In this document: piece by piece, positions 28,958-37,792 of the stretch
Position numbering within the stretch: the stretch's first letter is position 1
How the letters are laid out: every line of letters begins with the position of its first letter
DNA from: Vampirovibrionales bacterium
Lineage (GTDB): Bacteria; Cyanobacteriota; Vampirovibrionia; Vampirovibrionales; Vampirovibrionaceae
Reading direction: 5' to 3'
DNA length: 64,000 nucleotides
Assembly (NCBI GenBank): GCA_029262635.1
Contig: JAJCZA010000020.1
Span: 1-64,000, forward strand
The notes under the pieces: generated by a model
What the model saw: only the letters and a program-made list of their open reading frames with translations
Database searches by the model: none
Told to the model about the DNA's origin: nothing
Program-made: the position numbers and the translations under genes

Positions 28958-29188
28958 TTGTTACCTGTTGTTACTGAACAAATCCGACTCGTACTGGAAC
29001 AAAGCCTTATCGATGATGAAGGTGGCTGGAAAAAACAAATGGTTCATCGTCTGAAAGGGGAAAACCCTGAAATCAATTCGATTCTTTTAGACTTGGCGCA
29101 AAAATCCAGTGACCCTAAATCGGTTATCCTTGCTGGTTATCTAATTTATGACGCACTGGAACAGGCACAAAAAGAAGAAGAGACATGA
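28958..29188 (+). CDS. Small hypothetical protein, about 76 aa
   Basis: Not recognised. A soluble, mostly helical-looking protein (EQIRLVLEQSLIDDEGG, then SILLDLAQKSSDPKSVILAG) ending in a Glu-rich tail. I favour TTG at 28958 because GGGGA lies 8 nt upstream; a TTG at 28943 would add five residues. It is divergent from the helicase and precedes the flagellar cluster by about 470 bp. No motif gives a function. Confidence 0.5.
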   Translation: MLPVVTEQIRLVLEQSLIDDEGGWKKQMVHRLKGENPEINSILLDLAQKSSDPKSVILAGYLIYDALEQAQKEEET

Positions 29189-29279
29189 CTGAACGAACTC
29201 ATGCCCAGTCTTATTGAAGAGAAGTAAGCAAGTCTAATCACTTAAAACCTTAATCGCTCCTGACTTTCTCGTGTGTTTT

Positions 29280-29561
29280 TTAATTCTGACCTGACTCCGA
29301 AAGCATTTGCTCGACTAACGGTGTTCTATTTTGGTGATAATAGAAGTAGGATGTCAGATCGTCTGAAATTTTTTCAACGTCTTTCAGCATGATCTGAATA
29401 TCTTCCTGAACTTTAGGATCCCTCGTATTCATCAGATTATGACCTTCCTCATTTTGCAACGACTGACCATTTATATAACCTTTGTATTCTACCCATCGGC
29501 TAAATAGTCGAAAAATTGAATAAAATCCAAGAAAAACTAGCCGATTTCCAATTTTTTCCAT
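29280..29561 (-). CDS. Small hypothetical protein, 93 aa, possible membrane anchor
   Basis: Not recognised. The N-terminus (RLVFLGFYSIFRLFSRW) is amphipathic or membrane-inserting; the rest is polar with a helical stretch (QEDIQIMLKDVEKISDDL). ATG start at 29561 lies about 100 bp from fliW on the opposite strand, so the two share a promoter region. No close family comes to mind. Confidence 0.5.
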   Translation of the reverse strand: MEKIGNRLVFLGFYSIFRLFSRWVEYKGYINGQSLQNEEGHNLMNTRDPKVQEDIQIMLKDVEKISDDLTSYFYYHQNRTPLVEQMLSESGQN

Positions 29562-29604
29562 AGAATAAAGTAATACTTGCGGTATTTCGTAACACCCCCA
29601 TACA

Positions 29605-29633
29605 TTTATCCCAATTAACCCTTATTATATAAT
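29605..29633 (+). promoter_or_regulatory. Candidate promoter of the fliW-csrA-flagellar unit
   Basis: A consensus -10 TATAAT at 29628-29633 has a weak -35 (TTTATC, 29605-29610) at 17 bp. Transcription would start about 22 nt before fliW. The surrounding bases are AT-rich, so chance matches are possible. Confidence 0.3.
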
Positions 29634-29661
29634 AATCATTGATGTAGGTAAAATTTTTCAA

Positions 29662-30147
29662 ATGGGTCATATTAAAATATCAACGACACGTTTTGGAGAG
29701 ATAGAGGTAGATGAAAAGCTTATTGTTAGCTTTTCTGAGCCCATTCTTGGATTTGAAAACGAAAATCGGTTTATCATTCTAGATCATTCAGAAGACTCTC
29801 CGTTCAAGTGGTTTCAATCGGTTGATTCCCCTGGACTGGCTTTCGTCATTACCAACCCTAAGCTGTTTGGCATTGACTATGAATTTTCGCTTTCCGAAGA
29901 GGTGGCCAAGAAGCTTTCACTCACATCGGCTGATGACGCGTTAGTTGTTACAATTGTTAATATCCCTCAAAATAATCCGGGGCTAATGACCGCTAACCTG
30001 TTAGGCCCGATTATTATTAACGAAAAAAACAAAATGGCTGTTCAACATGTGCTCAGCGAATCCAAGTTTGATACGAAAACACGTCTGATTCCTGACGATA
30101 CGCTAGCCAGTCAACCCTCTTCCGCCATTGCAGATACGGGAGAGTAA
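29662..30147 (+). CDS. fliW: Flagellar assembly factor FliW
   Basis: A 161-aa beta-barrel protein that binds flagellin and, when free, binds and inhibits CsrA, linking flagellin export to translation. Typical features: TTRFGEIEVDEKLIVSF, GFENENRFIILDHSEDSPF, WFQSVDSPGLAFVITNP and NPGLMTANLLGPIIIN. The csrA gene follows 6 nt after its stop, as in many genomes outside the gammaproteobacteria, so the partner-switch is very likely present. Flagellin itself is not in this window. Confidence 0.94.
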   Translation: MGHIKISTTRFGEIEVDEKLIVSFSEPILGFENENRFIILDHSEDSPFKWFQSVDSPGLAFVITNPKLFGIDYEFSLSEEVAKKLSLTSADDALVVTIVNIPQNNPGLMTANLLGPIIINEKNKMAVQHVLSESKFDTKTRLIPDDTLASQPSSAIADTGE

Positions 30148-30153
30148 TCGCCG

Positions 30154-30405
30154 ATGCTGGTATTGACACGAAAGACCGGGCAAAAAATTATAATTAATAA
30201 TAATGTTGAAGTCACGGTTCTGGAAACACGAGGGGATACGGTGAAGCTTGGGATTAATGCCCCTAAAGAAGTAACCATCTACCGAGAAGAGATATTCGAA
30301 GAAATCCGTAAAACAAACCAGCAAGCAGGTCAAGCCAGTCAATCTTTAAATTTGGATCAGGCGATTCAAATCGCGAACCAGTCTTCCACTCAACCGGATA
30401 AATGA
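30154..30405 (+). CDS. csrA: Carbon storage regulator CsrA
   Basis: RNA-binding post-transcriptional regulator that recognises GGA in mRNA leaders and blocks translation, typically of flagellin. The 83-aa protein starts with the invariant MLVLTRKTGQKIIIN, then GDTVKLGINAPKEVTIYREE with the RNA-contacting Arg. The C-terminal tail after residue 60 (Gln/Ser-rich) is longer than in E. coli CsrA (61 aa), as in FliW-regulated CsrA proteins. Directly downstream of fliW. Confidence 0.95.
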   Translation: MLVLTRKTGQKIIINNNVEVTVLETRGDTVKLGINAPKEVTIYREEIFEEIRKTNQQAGQASQSLNLDQAIQIANQSSTQPDK

Positions 30406-30441
30406 TTTCATTGAGTTATTAAACTAATAATAAGGCAGAGA

Positions 30442-31164
30442 TTGGTTATGGCCGGGTTTCTCTTATTTTTAACCCCGATTAGGGACGCTTTCTTCAAGGA
30501 AAACGACCCAACACATGCTTATGCCATGCTGGCTCCTCATTTAAACAACAGAAAATTAGGCCCTGAGGAAAAACGTGCTGTTTATGAATTGGCTGGACTG
30601 ATTTTACGGAAGCAGAAAAAATACGATGAAGCCATTCAAATCTACAGCGCAATCAAAGACTGGTATCAAATCGGTTATTGCGAAATGCTTCGGGGAAACC
30701 TTCTCGCAACAAGGAATTATTGGGCACGGACAACCGAACAGCGTGAAAACCATTGGAGTTTAACCCTATTTGGAATGATCTCCCGTCAACTGAACCACTA
30801 CCCCACTTCTTTTCAAATTAGAAATCATATCGAAAGCGATATTCACAACCTGATTTCGGCGATGCAGTTCAACTATCTGGAAAATGTGCTTGCTTATGCT
30901 GACTTCTTAATTCAGATTAACCCGGAAGCCTATAAGTTTCTAGGCCGTTCGCTGATGCACAGTAGCTGGGTGGATCGAGCAGGTGATTTTCTTCTCAAAG
31001 GACAGAAAGCGCTACCCAATGACCCGGAAATCTATTTTCACCTGGGAGAATATAGTGAAAAGAAACAACTGTTTGAGGACACCCGTATCATGCTTCATCA
31101 ATGTCTTTTGATTAGTCCAACATACTACCCGGCTCAAGAAATCCTTGACCGCCTGCCCGCCTGA
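30442..31164 (+). CDS. TPR-repeat protein with N-terminal hydrophobic segment
   Basis: A 240-aa protein with a short hydrophobic start (MAGFLLFLTPI) and helical pairs of TPR type (YELAGLILRKQKKYDEAIQI; PEIYFHLGEYSEKKQLFEDT). Start is TTG 30442 (AAGG 6 nt upstream) or ATG 30448. It sits between csrA and flgB, so a role in flagellar assembly or motility is possible but unproven. No catalytic motif. Confidence 0.7.
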   Translation: MVMAGFLLFLTPIRDAFFKENDPTHAYAMLAPHLNNRKLGPEEKRAVYELAGLILRKQKKYDEAIQIYSAIKDWYQIGYCEMLRGNLLATRNYWARTTEQRENHWSLTLFGMISRQLNHYPTSFQIRNHIESDIHNLISAMQFNYLENVLAYADFLIQINPEAYKFLGRSLMHSSWVDRAGDFLLKGQKALPNDPEIYFHLGEYSEKKQLFEDTRIMLHQCLLISPTYYPAQEILDRLPA

Positions 31165-31340
31165 TCTTCTTTTATGAAACACTCCCCCATGTGATGTACT
31201 CCAGAAAAAGGGGATTTCCTTTAGTTCTCGTATGTTCTTACTCGTAAAACCTTTACTCTCACTCACTGTTCTTTAAAACTCACCTCTTTGTATGAGGAAA
31301 AAACCTCTCTCCACGACTAAAGTAAAAGAGAGAGGTAAGG

Positions 31341-31366
31341 TAACCATAGGGTTAATCTAACCATGG
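31341..31366 (+). promoter_or_regulatory. Candidate translational switch around the flgB start codon
   Basis: TAACCAT occurs twice, at 31341-31347 and 31358-31364, and GGTTA lies between (31350-31354). GGTTA can pair with either copy: with the second it buries the ATG in a stem closed by CCAT/ATGG; with the first it frees the ATG. A GGA overlaps the start codon region, a possible CsrA contact. The nearest AAGG ribosome site is unusually far, about 22 nt. Function is inference. Confidence 0.35.
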
Positions 31367-31821
31367 ATTTGGTTTCTTCATTTACAAACGAGGTTGTTAA
31401 TAAAGCGCTTGATGGTTCATCAATGCGACATACAGCTATTGCCAGTAATCTAGCAAATGTGGATACGCCGGGCTACCAGAAAAAACAGGTGTCTTTTGAA
31501 ACTCAGCTTGAGAGTGCTATCCAGATTCATCACAATAATATGACCTCAAAAAATATAGCTTCCAATGGACGACCGCTTCAGATGAAAGCCACCCAAAGTG
31601 GTCATGTGCATGACGGAGTTGTGGTTCAGGACATCAATGATGTAACTCCTCAGCTTGAAGAAACAGACAATCAAGAGTATCGAAACGATGGAAACTCGGT
31701 TGACGTGGAAACAGAAATGGTCAGGCTTGCCCGAAACACCCAACGCTACATCGCACTCAACAATGTTCAAGGTCGATTAATGCGAGGAACTCGGGATGTC
31801 ATTAGTCAGACCGATGGTTAG
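31363..31821 (+). CDS. flgB: Flagellar basal-body rod protein FlgB
   Basis: Proximal rod protein of the flagellar basal body, exported by the flagellar type III system. The 152-aa length is usual. N-terminal signature HTAIASNLANVDTPGYQKK and C-terminal heptad region (VDVETEMVRLARNTQRYIAL) are diagnostic. First of the basal-body genes flgB-flgC-fliE-fliF-fliG-fliH-fliI. Its leader holds repeated pairing elements described separately. Confidence 0.96.
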   Translation: MDLVSSFTNEVVNKALDGSSMRHTAIASNLANVDTPGYQKKQVSFETQLESAIQIHHNNMTSKNIASNGRPLQMKATQSGHVHDGVVVQDINDVTPQLEETDNQEYRNDGNSVDVETEMVRLARNTQRYIALNNVQGRLMRGTRDVISQTDG

Positions 31822-31854
31822 TAAACAGACGAAAAGAGAAACAGGTAGGTTTTA

Positions 31855-32379
31855 ATGGATATTTTTGACATCACCGCATCCGCCTTGACGGCACAACGGC
31901 TCCGGCTAGATACCATTGCCAGTAATCTGGCCAATGTCAATACCACTCATAAAGAAGACGGCAGTGTGGGCGCTTACCGCCGGAAAAACGTAGTGTTTGG
32001 CCCGCTACTTGACGCGGCTTCCGATCGACTTTACAAAGGAGGAAGTGGGCTGGCTGGCAGTATTCCTATGCGCCCCTCTTCCAGCGGCATGAGCATCGGC
32101 CCTAATGGAGAACCCGTATTTAATCTTTATGCCAGTAAAAATACCACTTCAGGAACGGGGGTAGAGGTATTGCAAATTACAGAAGACAGTGAAACGCCAA
32201 TGCGCCTAGTCTACGACCCAAGTCATCCTGATGCCAATGGGGATGGATATGTAGAAATGCCTAACGTCAACCCCATAACGGAGATGGTGGATATGATTTC
32301 CGCCACTCGAGCCTATGAAGCCAACGTAACGGCCTTACAATCCGCCAAGTCTATGATGCAATCGGCATTAGAAATATAA
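31855..32379 (+). CDS. flgC: Flagellar basal-body rod protein FlgC
   Basis: Rod protein following FlgB. The 174-aa product has the N-terminal rod motif LRLDTIASNLANVNTT and the C-terminal MPNVNPITEMVDMISATRAY typical of FlgC. GNP-type loops and an Asp-rich turn (HPDANGDGYVEM) are as in the family. It follows flgB by 33 nt in the same direction, with AGG-type ribosome site before the ATG. Confidence 0.96.
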   Translation: MDIFDITASALTAQRLRLDTIASNLANVNTTHKEDGSVGAYRRKNVVFGPLLDAASDRLYKGGSGLAGSIPMRPSSSGMSIGPNGEPVFNLYASKNTTSGTGVEVLQITEDSETPMRLVYDPSHPDANGDGYVEMPNVNPITEMVDMISATRAYEANVTALQSAKSMMQSALEI

Positions 32380-32427
32380 CCTAACAAGATAAAACGAGAC
32401 CAATGGATAAAATGGAGTTAACGAGTT

Positions 32428-32748
32428 GTGGATATTAACAGTAACGACATTAACCTGTCACTCAATAAGCTAAAACCCCTTAAGCTCAGTGAAAACCTAA
32501 AGCCCTCCGACAATACCGGTGAAGTGCTTGAAGGGTTTGGCAATATGTTGAAAAAGGAAATGGATAAAATTAACAACACGCAGGCCAACGCGAATTCAGC
32601 GGTTGAAACATATGCTTCCGGGGGGAACATTGAGCTGCATAATGTAATTGCGGCTGTAGAAAAGGCCAATATGAAGCTGCAATTAGCGGTTCAAGTAAGA
32701 AACCGGCTTATTTCCGGTTATCAGGAACTCTGGAGAATGCAGATTTAA
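32428..32748 (+). CDS. fliE: Flagellar hook-basal body complex protein FliE
   Basis: Joins the MS ring to the rod. The 106-aa product carries the family C-terminal part: NIELHNVIAAVEKANMKLQL then AVQVRNRLISGYQELWRMQI. The start is GTG at 32428, with GGAG about 11 nt upstream; no ATG fits. Position between flgC and fliF is the canonical order. Confidence 0.94.
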   Translation: MDINSNDINLSLNKLKPLKLSENLKPSDNTGEVLEGFGNMLKKEMDKINNTQANANSAVETYASGGNIELHNVIAAVEKANMKLQLAVQVRNRLISGYQELWRMQI

Positions 32749-32794
32749 TGATCATTGAGGTTATTTATAGGAAGTCGACAGGAATTTTAATGCG

Positions 32795-34357
32795 ATGAAT
32801 AAATTTAAAAACTTATTTCAGGCGTTTGCCAATCGGTGGGGGCAATTAAGTTTTAACCAACAGATTGTCGTCGGTACCATGCTGGTGGCTCTGACATTTG
32901 CCAGTATTTTCCTGTTTCAACGGGCTCAGGATGATTATGATGTCCTTTACTCCAACCTGAGTCTAGCGGATGCTGCTGCTGTAACCGCCAAATTAAAAGA
33001 AGAGAAACAATCCTTTAAACTGGCCGATGGCGGACAGACTATTTTGGTTCCGGTCTCTCGGAAGAACGATCTGGTCTTGGCAACTACCAACGATTTGAGC
33101 GGGGAGTCCACGGTTAACCTGACCGAGATTCCGCCGGTGGTTTCTAAAAAAGTGGAAGAACAGTGGATTAAAAAATTGAACACGGATGCCATTATCTCCG
33201 TTCTTAAAAGTATTCGAGGGATTAAAAACGCTCAGGTGATTGTCTCTAAACCCGAAAAAAACCTGTTCGTGGAAGACGACGAGCCGTCAACGGCTTCTGT
33301 CATGTTAACCGTAGAACCAGGTTTTAGAATGCGGGAAGAACAAATTAAAACCATTAAAAATTTAGTTTCCCACTCGGTTCCTGGTTTACTACCGGAAAAC
33401 GTTGTGATTTCCGATAGCGGAGGAAATTCTCTTGAAGGACCCGGAGGAATTGGCGGGGGTGTTCTCTCGACCGCCGAAAGCCGGCGTAAAAGTTTTGAGA
33501 AAGACACGGCTAAAAAAGTCATGTCCATGCTGGTACCTGTGGTCGGTAAAGAGAATGTGGTGGTTACTGTTAGTGCTCTTATGAATTTTGATCAAGCCCA
33601 AACTCAAATTCACCGAATTATTCCATCGGGCGGTGATAGCTCTAATCCTACGGGTGTTGCGGTCAGCACTCAGCAACAGACTGAAGAATACGCCGGGAAT
33701 AAAGCCACGGTAGGGGGTGAAACCGGTGTTGTTGCTAATACACCTGAATATAATGCTCAAACCGCTAACGGAGAAAAGAAAACCGATTACAAACTAGATA
33801 AACAGACCACCAATTACGAACTATCTAAAGAAGATAAGACCGTCGTTTATGCCGGAGGCAATATTGAGCGAATGACAGTCGCTGTCGTATTGAATAAAGT
33901 CCTCACAGCGCAAGAGACAGAAGAAATTAAGGAGTTGGTTGCCAATGCTGCCGGCATTGACTACGCCCGTGGAGATTCCATCGATCTTAAAGGTTTCCAG
34001 TTTACGGCACCTATTGAGGATAAAAGCTCTGGCATAGCCGAAGCAACCCGCCAGGCGCAAGAACAAGCTTTCTACCTGCAATTGGCCACATTGGTGGGAG
34101 TTATTCTAATGGTTATTATTGCCATGTTCCTTTTTTACGGCCTGATTAAGCAGCCTGCCGAAGGGGAGCTGGTTGAAGAAGAACCTTATGAAGTCTATGA
34201 GCCCATAGAAGAGCTGATCGAAGATACACACATTCCGGTTATTGAAGCCAAACTGGATCCAGAGATTGAGCACCTCCGAGAAGCCCTTAACAATGCTATT
34301 TCAGACGATCCGACCGAAGCGGCTCGTTTACTGGTGGCTTATATGAAAGAGAATTAA
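32795..34357 (+). CDS. fliF: Flagellar MS-ring protein FliF
   Basis: Forms the membrane ring on which the rotor and export apparatus assemble. At 520 aa it has a first transmembrane helix (about 24-41), ring-building motifs (VLYSNLSLADAAAVTAKLKE, ALMNFDQAQTQ), a second helix (LVGVILMVIIAMFLFYGLI, about 430-450) and a cytoplasmic acidic tail that should bind FliG, ending in DPTEAARLLVAYMKEN. Family identity is clear and the gene order supports it. Confidence 0.96.
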   Translation: MNKFKNLFQAFANRWGQLSFNQQIVVGTMLVALTFASIFLFQRAQDDYDVLYSNLSLADAAAVTAKLKEEKQSFKLADGGQTILVPVSRKNDLVLATTNDLSGESTVNLTEIPPVVSKKVEEQWIKKLNTDAIISVLKSIRGIKNAQVIVSKPEKNLFVEDDEPSTASVMLTVEPGFRMREEQIKTIKNLVSHSVPGLLPENVVISDSGGNSLEGPGGIGGGVLSTAESRRKSFEKDTAKKVMSMLVPVVGKENVVVTVSALMNFDQAQTQIHRIIPSGGDSSNPTGVAVSTQQQTEEYAGNKATVGGETGVVANTPEYNAQTANGEKKTDYKLDKQTTNYELSKEDKTVVYAGGNIERMTVAVVLNKVLTAQETEEIKELVANAAGIDYARGDSIDLKGFQFTAPIEDKSSGIAEATRQAQEQAFYLQLATLVGVILMVIIAMFLFYGLIKQPAEGELVEEEPYEVYEPIEELIEDTHIPVIEAKLDPEIEHLREALNNAISDDPTEAARLLVAYMKEN

Positions 34358-34420
34358 TCCTTTATAATAAAGTGTAAAAGTTACTTAAACTATTTCTTAA
34401 AGAGAGGCACAGGAGCACCC

Positions 34421-35443
34421 ATGGCCGAACTCACTCTTACCACCATGTCTAACTCACAGAAAGTTGCCGCACTACTGGTTGCATTGGGACCTCAGGTCGC
34501 ATCCCAAATCATGAAAAATATTTCAGAAGAGGGCGAAGTTGAGCATTTGGCTCTTGAAATTGCGTCGCTTAACAAAATCACCCCGGAACTACTCAATGAC
34601 ATCCTTGAAGAGTTTTATGCCCTGTTTCAGGCCAGTGGATACTTAGCCTCCGGGGGTGTTTCCTACGCTCGAACTGTTTTAGAAGAGGCCTATGGGTCTG
34701 CTGAAGCGGATAAGATTTTAGAACGACTTGTTGCCACCCTTCAAACCAATCCATTCGACTTTTTTAACAATGCGGATCCAGCCCAGCTTGCGACATCGTT
34801 TCAAAACGAAAATGCTCAACTTGTGGCACTTGTTTTGGCTTATCTGAAGCCGGATCGATCGGCAGCGATTCTGGGTGGCTTGCCTACTGATATGCAGACC
34901 GAAGTAGCGACCCGAATTGCTGAGATGGATCGGACCAACCCAGAAGTCCTTCGAGAAGTTGAACGTATTCTGGAGAGTAAGTTCTCCTCTGTTGTAACCG
35001 CTGACTTTAGTCTAGCAGGTGGAGTGGAGTCCCTGGCCGAAATTCTGAACCGGGCCGATCGGTCGACCGAAAAACTCATTCTCGATAATCTGGAAAATGA
35101 AGATCCTGAAGTGGCCGAACAAGTACGAGAACTCATGTTTGTATTCGAAGATTTGGTTCACATCGACGATCGCTCCATTCAACGCATTCTCCGGGAAGTG
35201 GAAACCAAGGATCTGGGACTGGCACTCAAGGGGGTTGGCGACGATGTTCGGGACAAGATTCTCAAAAACATGTCCGAGCGGGCTTCCGCCATGCTGGCCG
35301 ACGATATGGAATTCATGGGGCCCGTTCGTTCTGCTGATGTTCAGGAAAAGCAAACCTTTATTGTAAGCGTTATTCGGTCTTTGGAAGCCTCTGGTGAGAT
35401 CCAGATCAGCCGCGGTACGGATGAGGATGAGTTTATTGAGTAA
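34421..35443 (+). CDS. fliG: Flagellar motor switch protein FliG
   Basis: Rotor protein at the cytoplasmic face, generating torque with the stator. The 340-aa chain shows the three FliG domains: N-terminal KVAALLVALGPQVASQIMKN, middle AQLVALVLAYLKPDRSAAIL with EHPQ-like region replaced by NENAQ, and the C-terminal torque helix RSIQRILREVETKDLGLALK followed by ILKNMSERASAMLADDMEFM. Charged torque residues are present. AGGAG precedes the ATG. The end overlaps the fliH start region. Confidence 0.96.
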   Translation: MAELTLTTMSNSQKVAALLVALGPQVASQIMKNISEEGEVEHLALEIASLNKITPELLNDILEEFYALFQASGYLASGGVSYARTVLEEAYGSAEADKILERLVATLQTNPFDFFNNADPAQLATSFQNENAQLVALVLAYLKPDRSAAILGGLPTDMQTEVATRIAEMDRTNPEVLREVERILESKFSSVVTADFSLAGGVESLAEILNRADRSTEKLILDNLENEDPEVAEQVRELMFVFEDLVHIDDRSIQRILREVETKDLGLALKGVGDDVRDKILKNMSERASAMLADDMEFMGPVRSADVQEKQTFIVSVIRSLEASGEIQISRGTDEDEFIE

Positions 35444-36320
35444 GTTCAGCAAACAATCCATTGAAGTCGGCTCGGCTTTTCAGTTAAGCGGCGCGCATGA
35501 TCGGCAACAGCATATAGAACAAACCCTTGAGCGCCTAAAAAAGGTGCGGATTAAAGAAGCTGAGGTTGAGTGCCAACGACTCTTGGATAATGCCCGGCAA
35601 GAGGCCCAGGACATCATCCAGCTTGCTCACCAAAAAGCGGCAACGATTGTTCAGGAAGGCGAATCTCAAGTTGAAATTGTTTTAAAGCAAGCCTACGAAG
35701 AGGGAGAAAACGCCGGATTTACTAAAGGCAAGGAAACAGGCCTTCAGCAGGCAGAAGTCGAAACCTTCCACCTACTTACAAGCGCGCAACTCCTCTTGAA
35801 TGGTGCCTACGACGCTCAACAAAAAATCCTGAAAGGGTTTAAAATTGATGCGCTGGAACTGATCACCCATGTCACCCAAAAGGTCCTCCAGCAAGAGTTA
35901 GCTCAACAGCCAGAGGCCTTACTTCATATCATTGATACTGCCGTTGAAAACCTGCATCTGAGTGGCAAAATAAAGGTACTTATCAGTACGGAAACATTGA
36001 ACATCCTGAACGAATACAGTACCGAAACTCAGGAAGCTTTGGGCCGCTTGAACCGCTTCCAGCTGGAAGCGGATCCCTTACTGGATGGCTATGAAATTTT
36101 TATACTGGCCGAAGAGGGGAATTTTGTTCTTTCTCCGGAGAATCAAGCAAAAACATTGATCCAGCCTCTTGCAAAGCATCTTGAACTACCCGAAATTTCT
36201 GTTGATGAAGTCAATCAGCCATTAGAAAACTTGCCAGAACCTCGGCAAATCGAAGCTCCCTCACTTGAAGCCAAACTTGAAACCGATGAGCCTCCTCCTT
36301 TACCTGATGAAGAGGTCTAG
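35427..36320 (+). CDS. fliH: Flagellar assembly protein FliH
   Basis: Regulator of the export ATPase FliI. About 297 aa from ATG 35427; a GTG at 35394 would extend it further into fliG. It contains a long helical region with heptads and a small-residue stretch (AYEEGENAGFTKGKETGLQQ, GxxxG-like), then a C-terminal domain (ALELITHVTQKVLQQELAQQ) typical of FliH/V-ATPase E subunits, and an acidic Pro-rich tail (DEPPPLPDEEV). The identity rests on both sequence and position between fliG and fliI; the family is divergent. Confidence 0.88.
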   Translation: MSLLSKFSKQSIEVGSAFQLSGAHDRQQHIEQTLERLKKVRIKEAEVECQRLLDNARQEAQDIIQLAHQKAATIVQEGESQVEIVLKQAYEEGENAGFTKGKETGLQQAEVETFHLLTSAQLLLNGAYDAQQKILKGFKIDALELITHVTQKVLQQELAQQPEALLHIIDTAVENLHLSGKIKVLISTETLNILNEYSTETQEALGRLNRFQLEADPLLDGYEIFILAEEGNFVLSPENQAKTLIQPLAKHLELPEISVDEVNQPLENLPEPRQIEAPSLEAKLETDEPPPLPDEEV

Positions 36321-36322
36321 CC

Positions 36323-37645
36323 ATGCCTCATCCCCGCTCACTGACCAATGAAATCGATAAAGCCCAACCCTACCAAGAGTTTGGCGTTGTTGAGCAAGTC
36401 ATTGGCCTGACCATCGAATCGACCGGACCCAAGGCTAAGATCGGTGATTTGTGCGAAATACACACGGATAATCCCCATGATCCGATTCTTCAGGCTGAAG
36501 TGGTTGGGTTTAGGGACGATCGTATTCTATTGATGCCTTTGGGCGAAATGGACAACCTTTCACCCGGTTGCAAAGTGATTAATACTGGCGAGGCATTCAA
36601 AGTTTGCGTCGGCCCTGAGTTACTGGGCCGTATTGTCGATGGACTCGGTAATCCCATTGATGATCGTTTTGAACTGTCTCATGACCTGAAATATCACATC
36701 CATGCTCATGCACCTCATCCCTTACGGCGAACCGACATTGACGAACCTTTACCCATGGGTATTAAAGCGATTGATGGGTTTTCAACCATTGGTACAGGGC
36801 AACGAATTGGTATTTTTGCTGGCTCCGGCGTCGGTAAGAGTACAACACTAGGCATGATTGCAAGAAACACGGAAGCCGATCTTAGTGTTATTGCCCTGAT
36901 TGGTGAACGGGGACGAGAGGTTAAAGATTTTATTGATAACGCTTTGGGTCGTGAGGGGCTTAAGCGGGCGGTAGTTGTGGTTTCTACCTCTGAGCAACCG
37001 GCCCTGCTTAAAATCAAGGCCGCTCTTGTGGCAACCAGTATTGCGGAATATTTTCGAAAATCCGGTAAAAATGTTCTGCTGATGATGGACTCACTAACTA
37101 GAGTTGCCATGGCTCTAAGAGAAGTGGGATTAGCTATTGGCGAACCGCCAACCACTCGAGGGTATACGCCCAGCGTGTTTGCCTTTTTGCCTAAATTATT
37201 GGAACGGACAGGTACCTCTGAAAACGGTTCGATTACCGGTCTATATAGTGTTCTTGTTGAGGGCGATGACTTTAACGAACCCGTTTCTGATGCCGTTCGA
37301 GGGCTGCTTGATGGCCATATCCTGTTGGATCGTGCCCTTGCCGAGCAGAACCATTTTCCCGCCATTGATATTCTGGGCTCTATTAGTCGGTTAATGGTCA
37401 ATGTCGCAGATCAAGAACATCAACAGAATGCGGGGAAAATTAAAGACCTGATGGCCGCTTATCGAAAGGCGGAGGATCTCATTAACATCGGGGCCTATGT
37501 TCAGGGGACAAACCCCAAAATTGACACCGCCATGGCCTTAAAAGGCGAAATCGATCAGCTCCTTCGTCAGGGGATTAATGAAAATGCCTCTATGGAGACC
37601 ACCTTGGACCAAATGAAAAAAATAGCGCTAAGAATCAACGTTTAA
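36323..37645 (+). CDS. fliI: Flagellum-specific ATPase FliI
   Basis: Hexameric ATPase that energises the flagellar type III export. At 440 aa it shows the N-terminal barrel, Walker A FAGSGVGKSTTLGMIARN, LIGERGREVKDF, VVVSTSEQPAL, Walker B VLLMMDSLTRVAMALREVGL and GEPPTTRGYTPSVFAFLPKL, the last being typical of FliI/YscN rather than F1-beta. It starts 3 nt after fliH. No fliJ follows; the next gene is a thiolase across 147 bp. Confidence 0.96.
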   Translation: MPHPRSLTNEIDKAQPYQEFGVVEQVIGLTIESTGPKAKIGDLCEIHTDNPHDPILQAEVVGFRDDRILLMPLGEMDNLSPGCKVINTGEAFKVCVGPELLGRIVDGLGNPIDDRFELSHDLKYHIHAHAPHPLRRTDIDEPLPMGIKAIDGFSTIGTGQRIGIFAGSGVGKSTTLGMIARNTEADLSVIALIGERGREVKDFIDNALGREGLKRAVVVVSTSEQPALLKIKAALVATSIAEYFRKSGKNVLLMMDSLTRVAMALREVGLAIGEPPTTRGYTPSVFAFLPKLLERTGTSENGSITGLYSVLVEGDDFNEPVSDAVRGLLDGHILLDRALAEQNHFPAIDILGSISRLMVNVADQEHQQNAGKIKDLMAAYRKAEDLINIGAYVQGTNPKIDTAMALKGEIDQLLRQGINENASMETTLDQMKKIALRINV

Positions 37646-37792
37646 ACCTCATTTTAATGGGCTTATTGTTTTTCTTTTAAGATAACTCTTGAAAGAAAAT
37701 CCTGTTTTTGATAACTTGCCTTTTAATAAGTTATGGACAGATTTTTTGCTTTTGTAGCAAGAGGTATAAGTATTTTTTAGGGGAGTTTTATC

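Noticed and set aside
36715-37401. A 228-codon open frame on the minus strand.
   Set aside because: It is the antisense shadow of fliI, whose motifs are complete in the plus frame.
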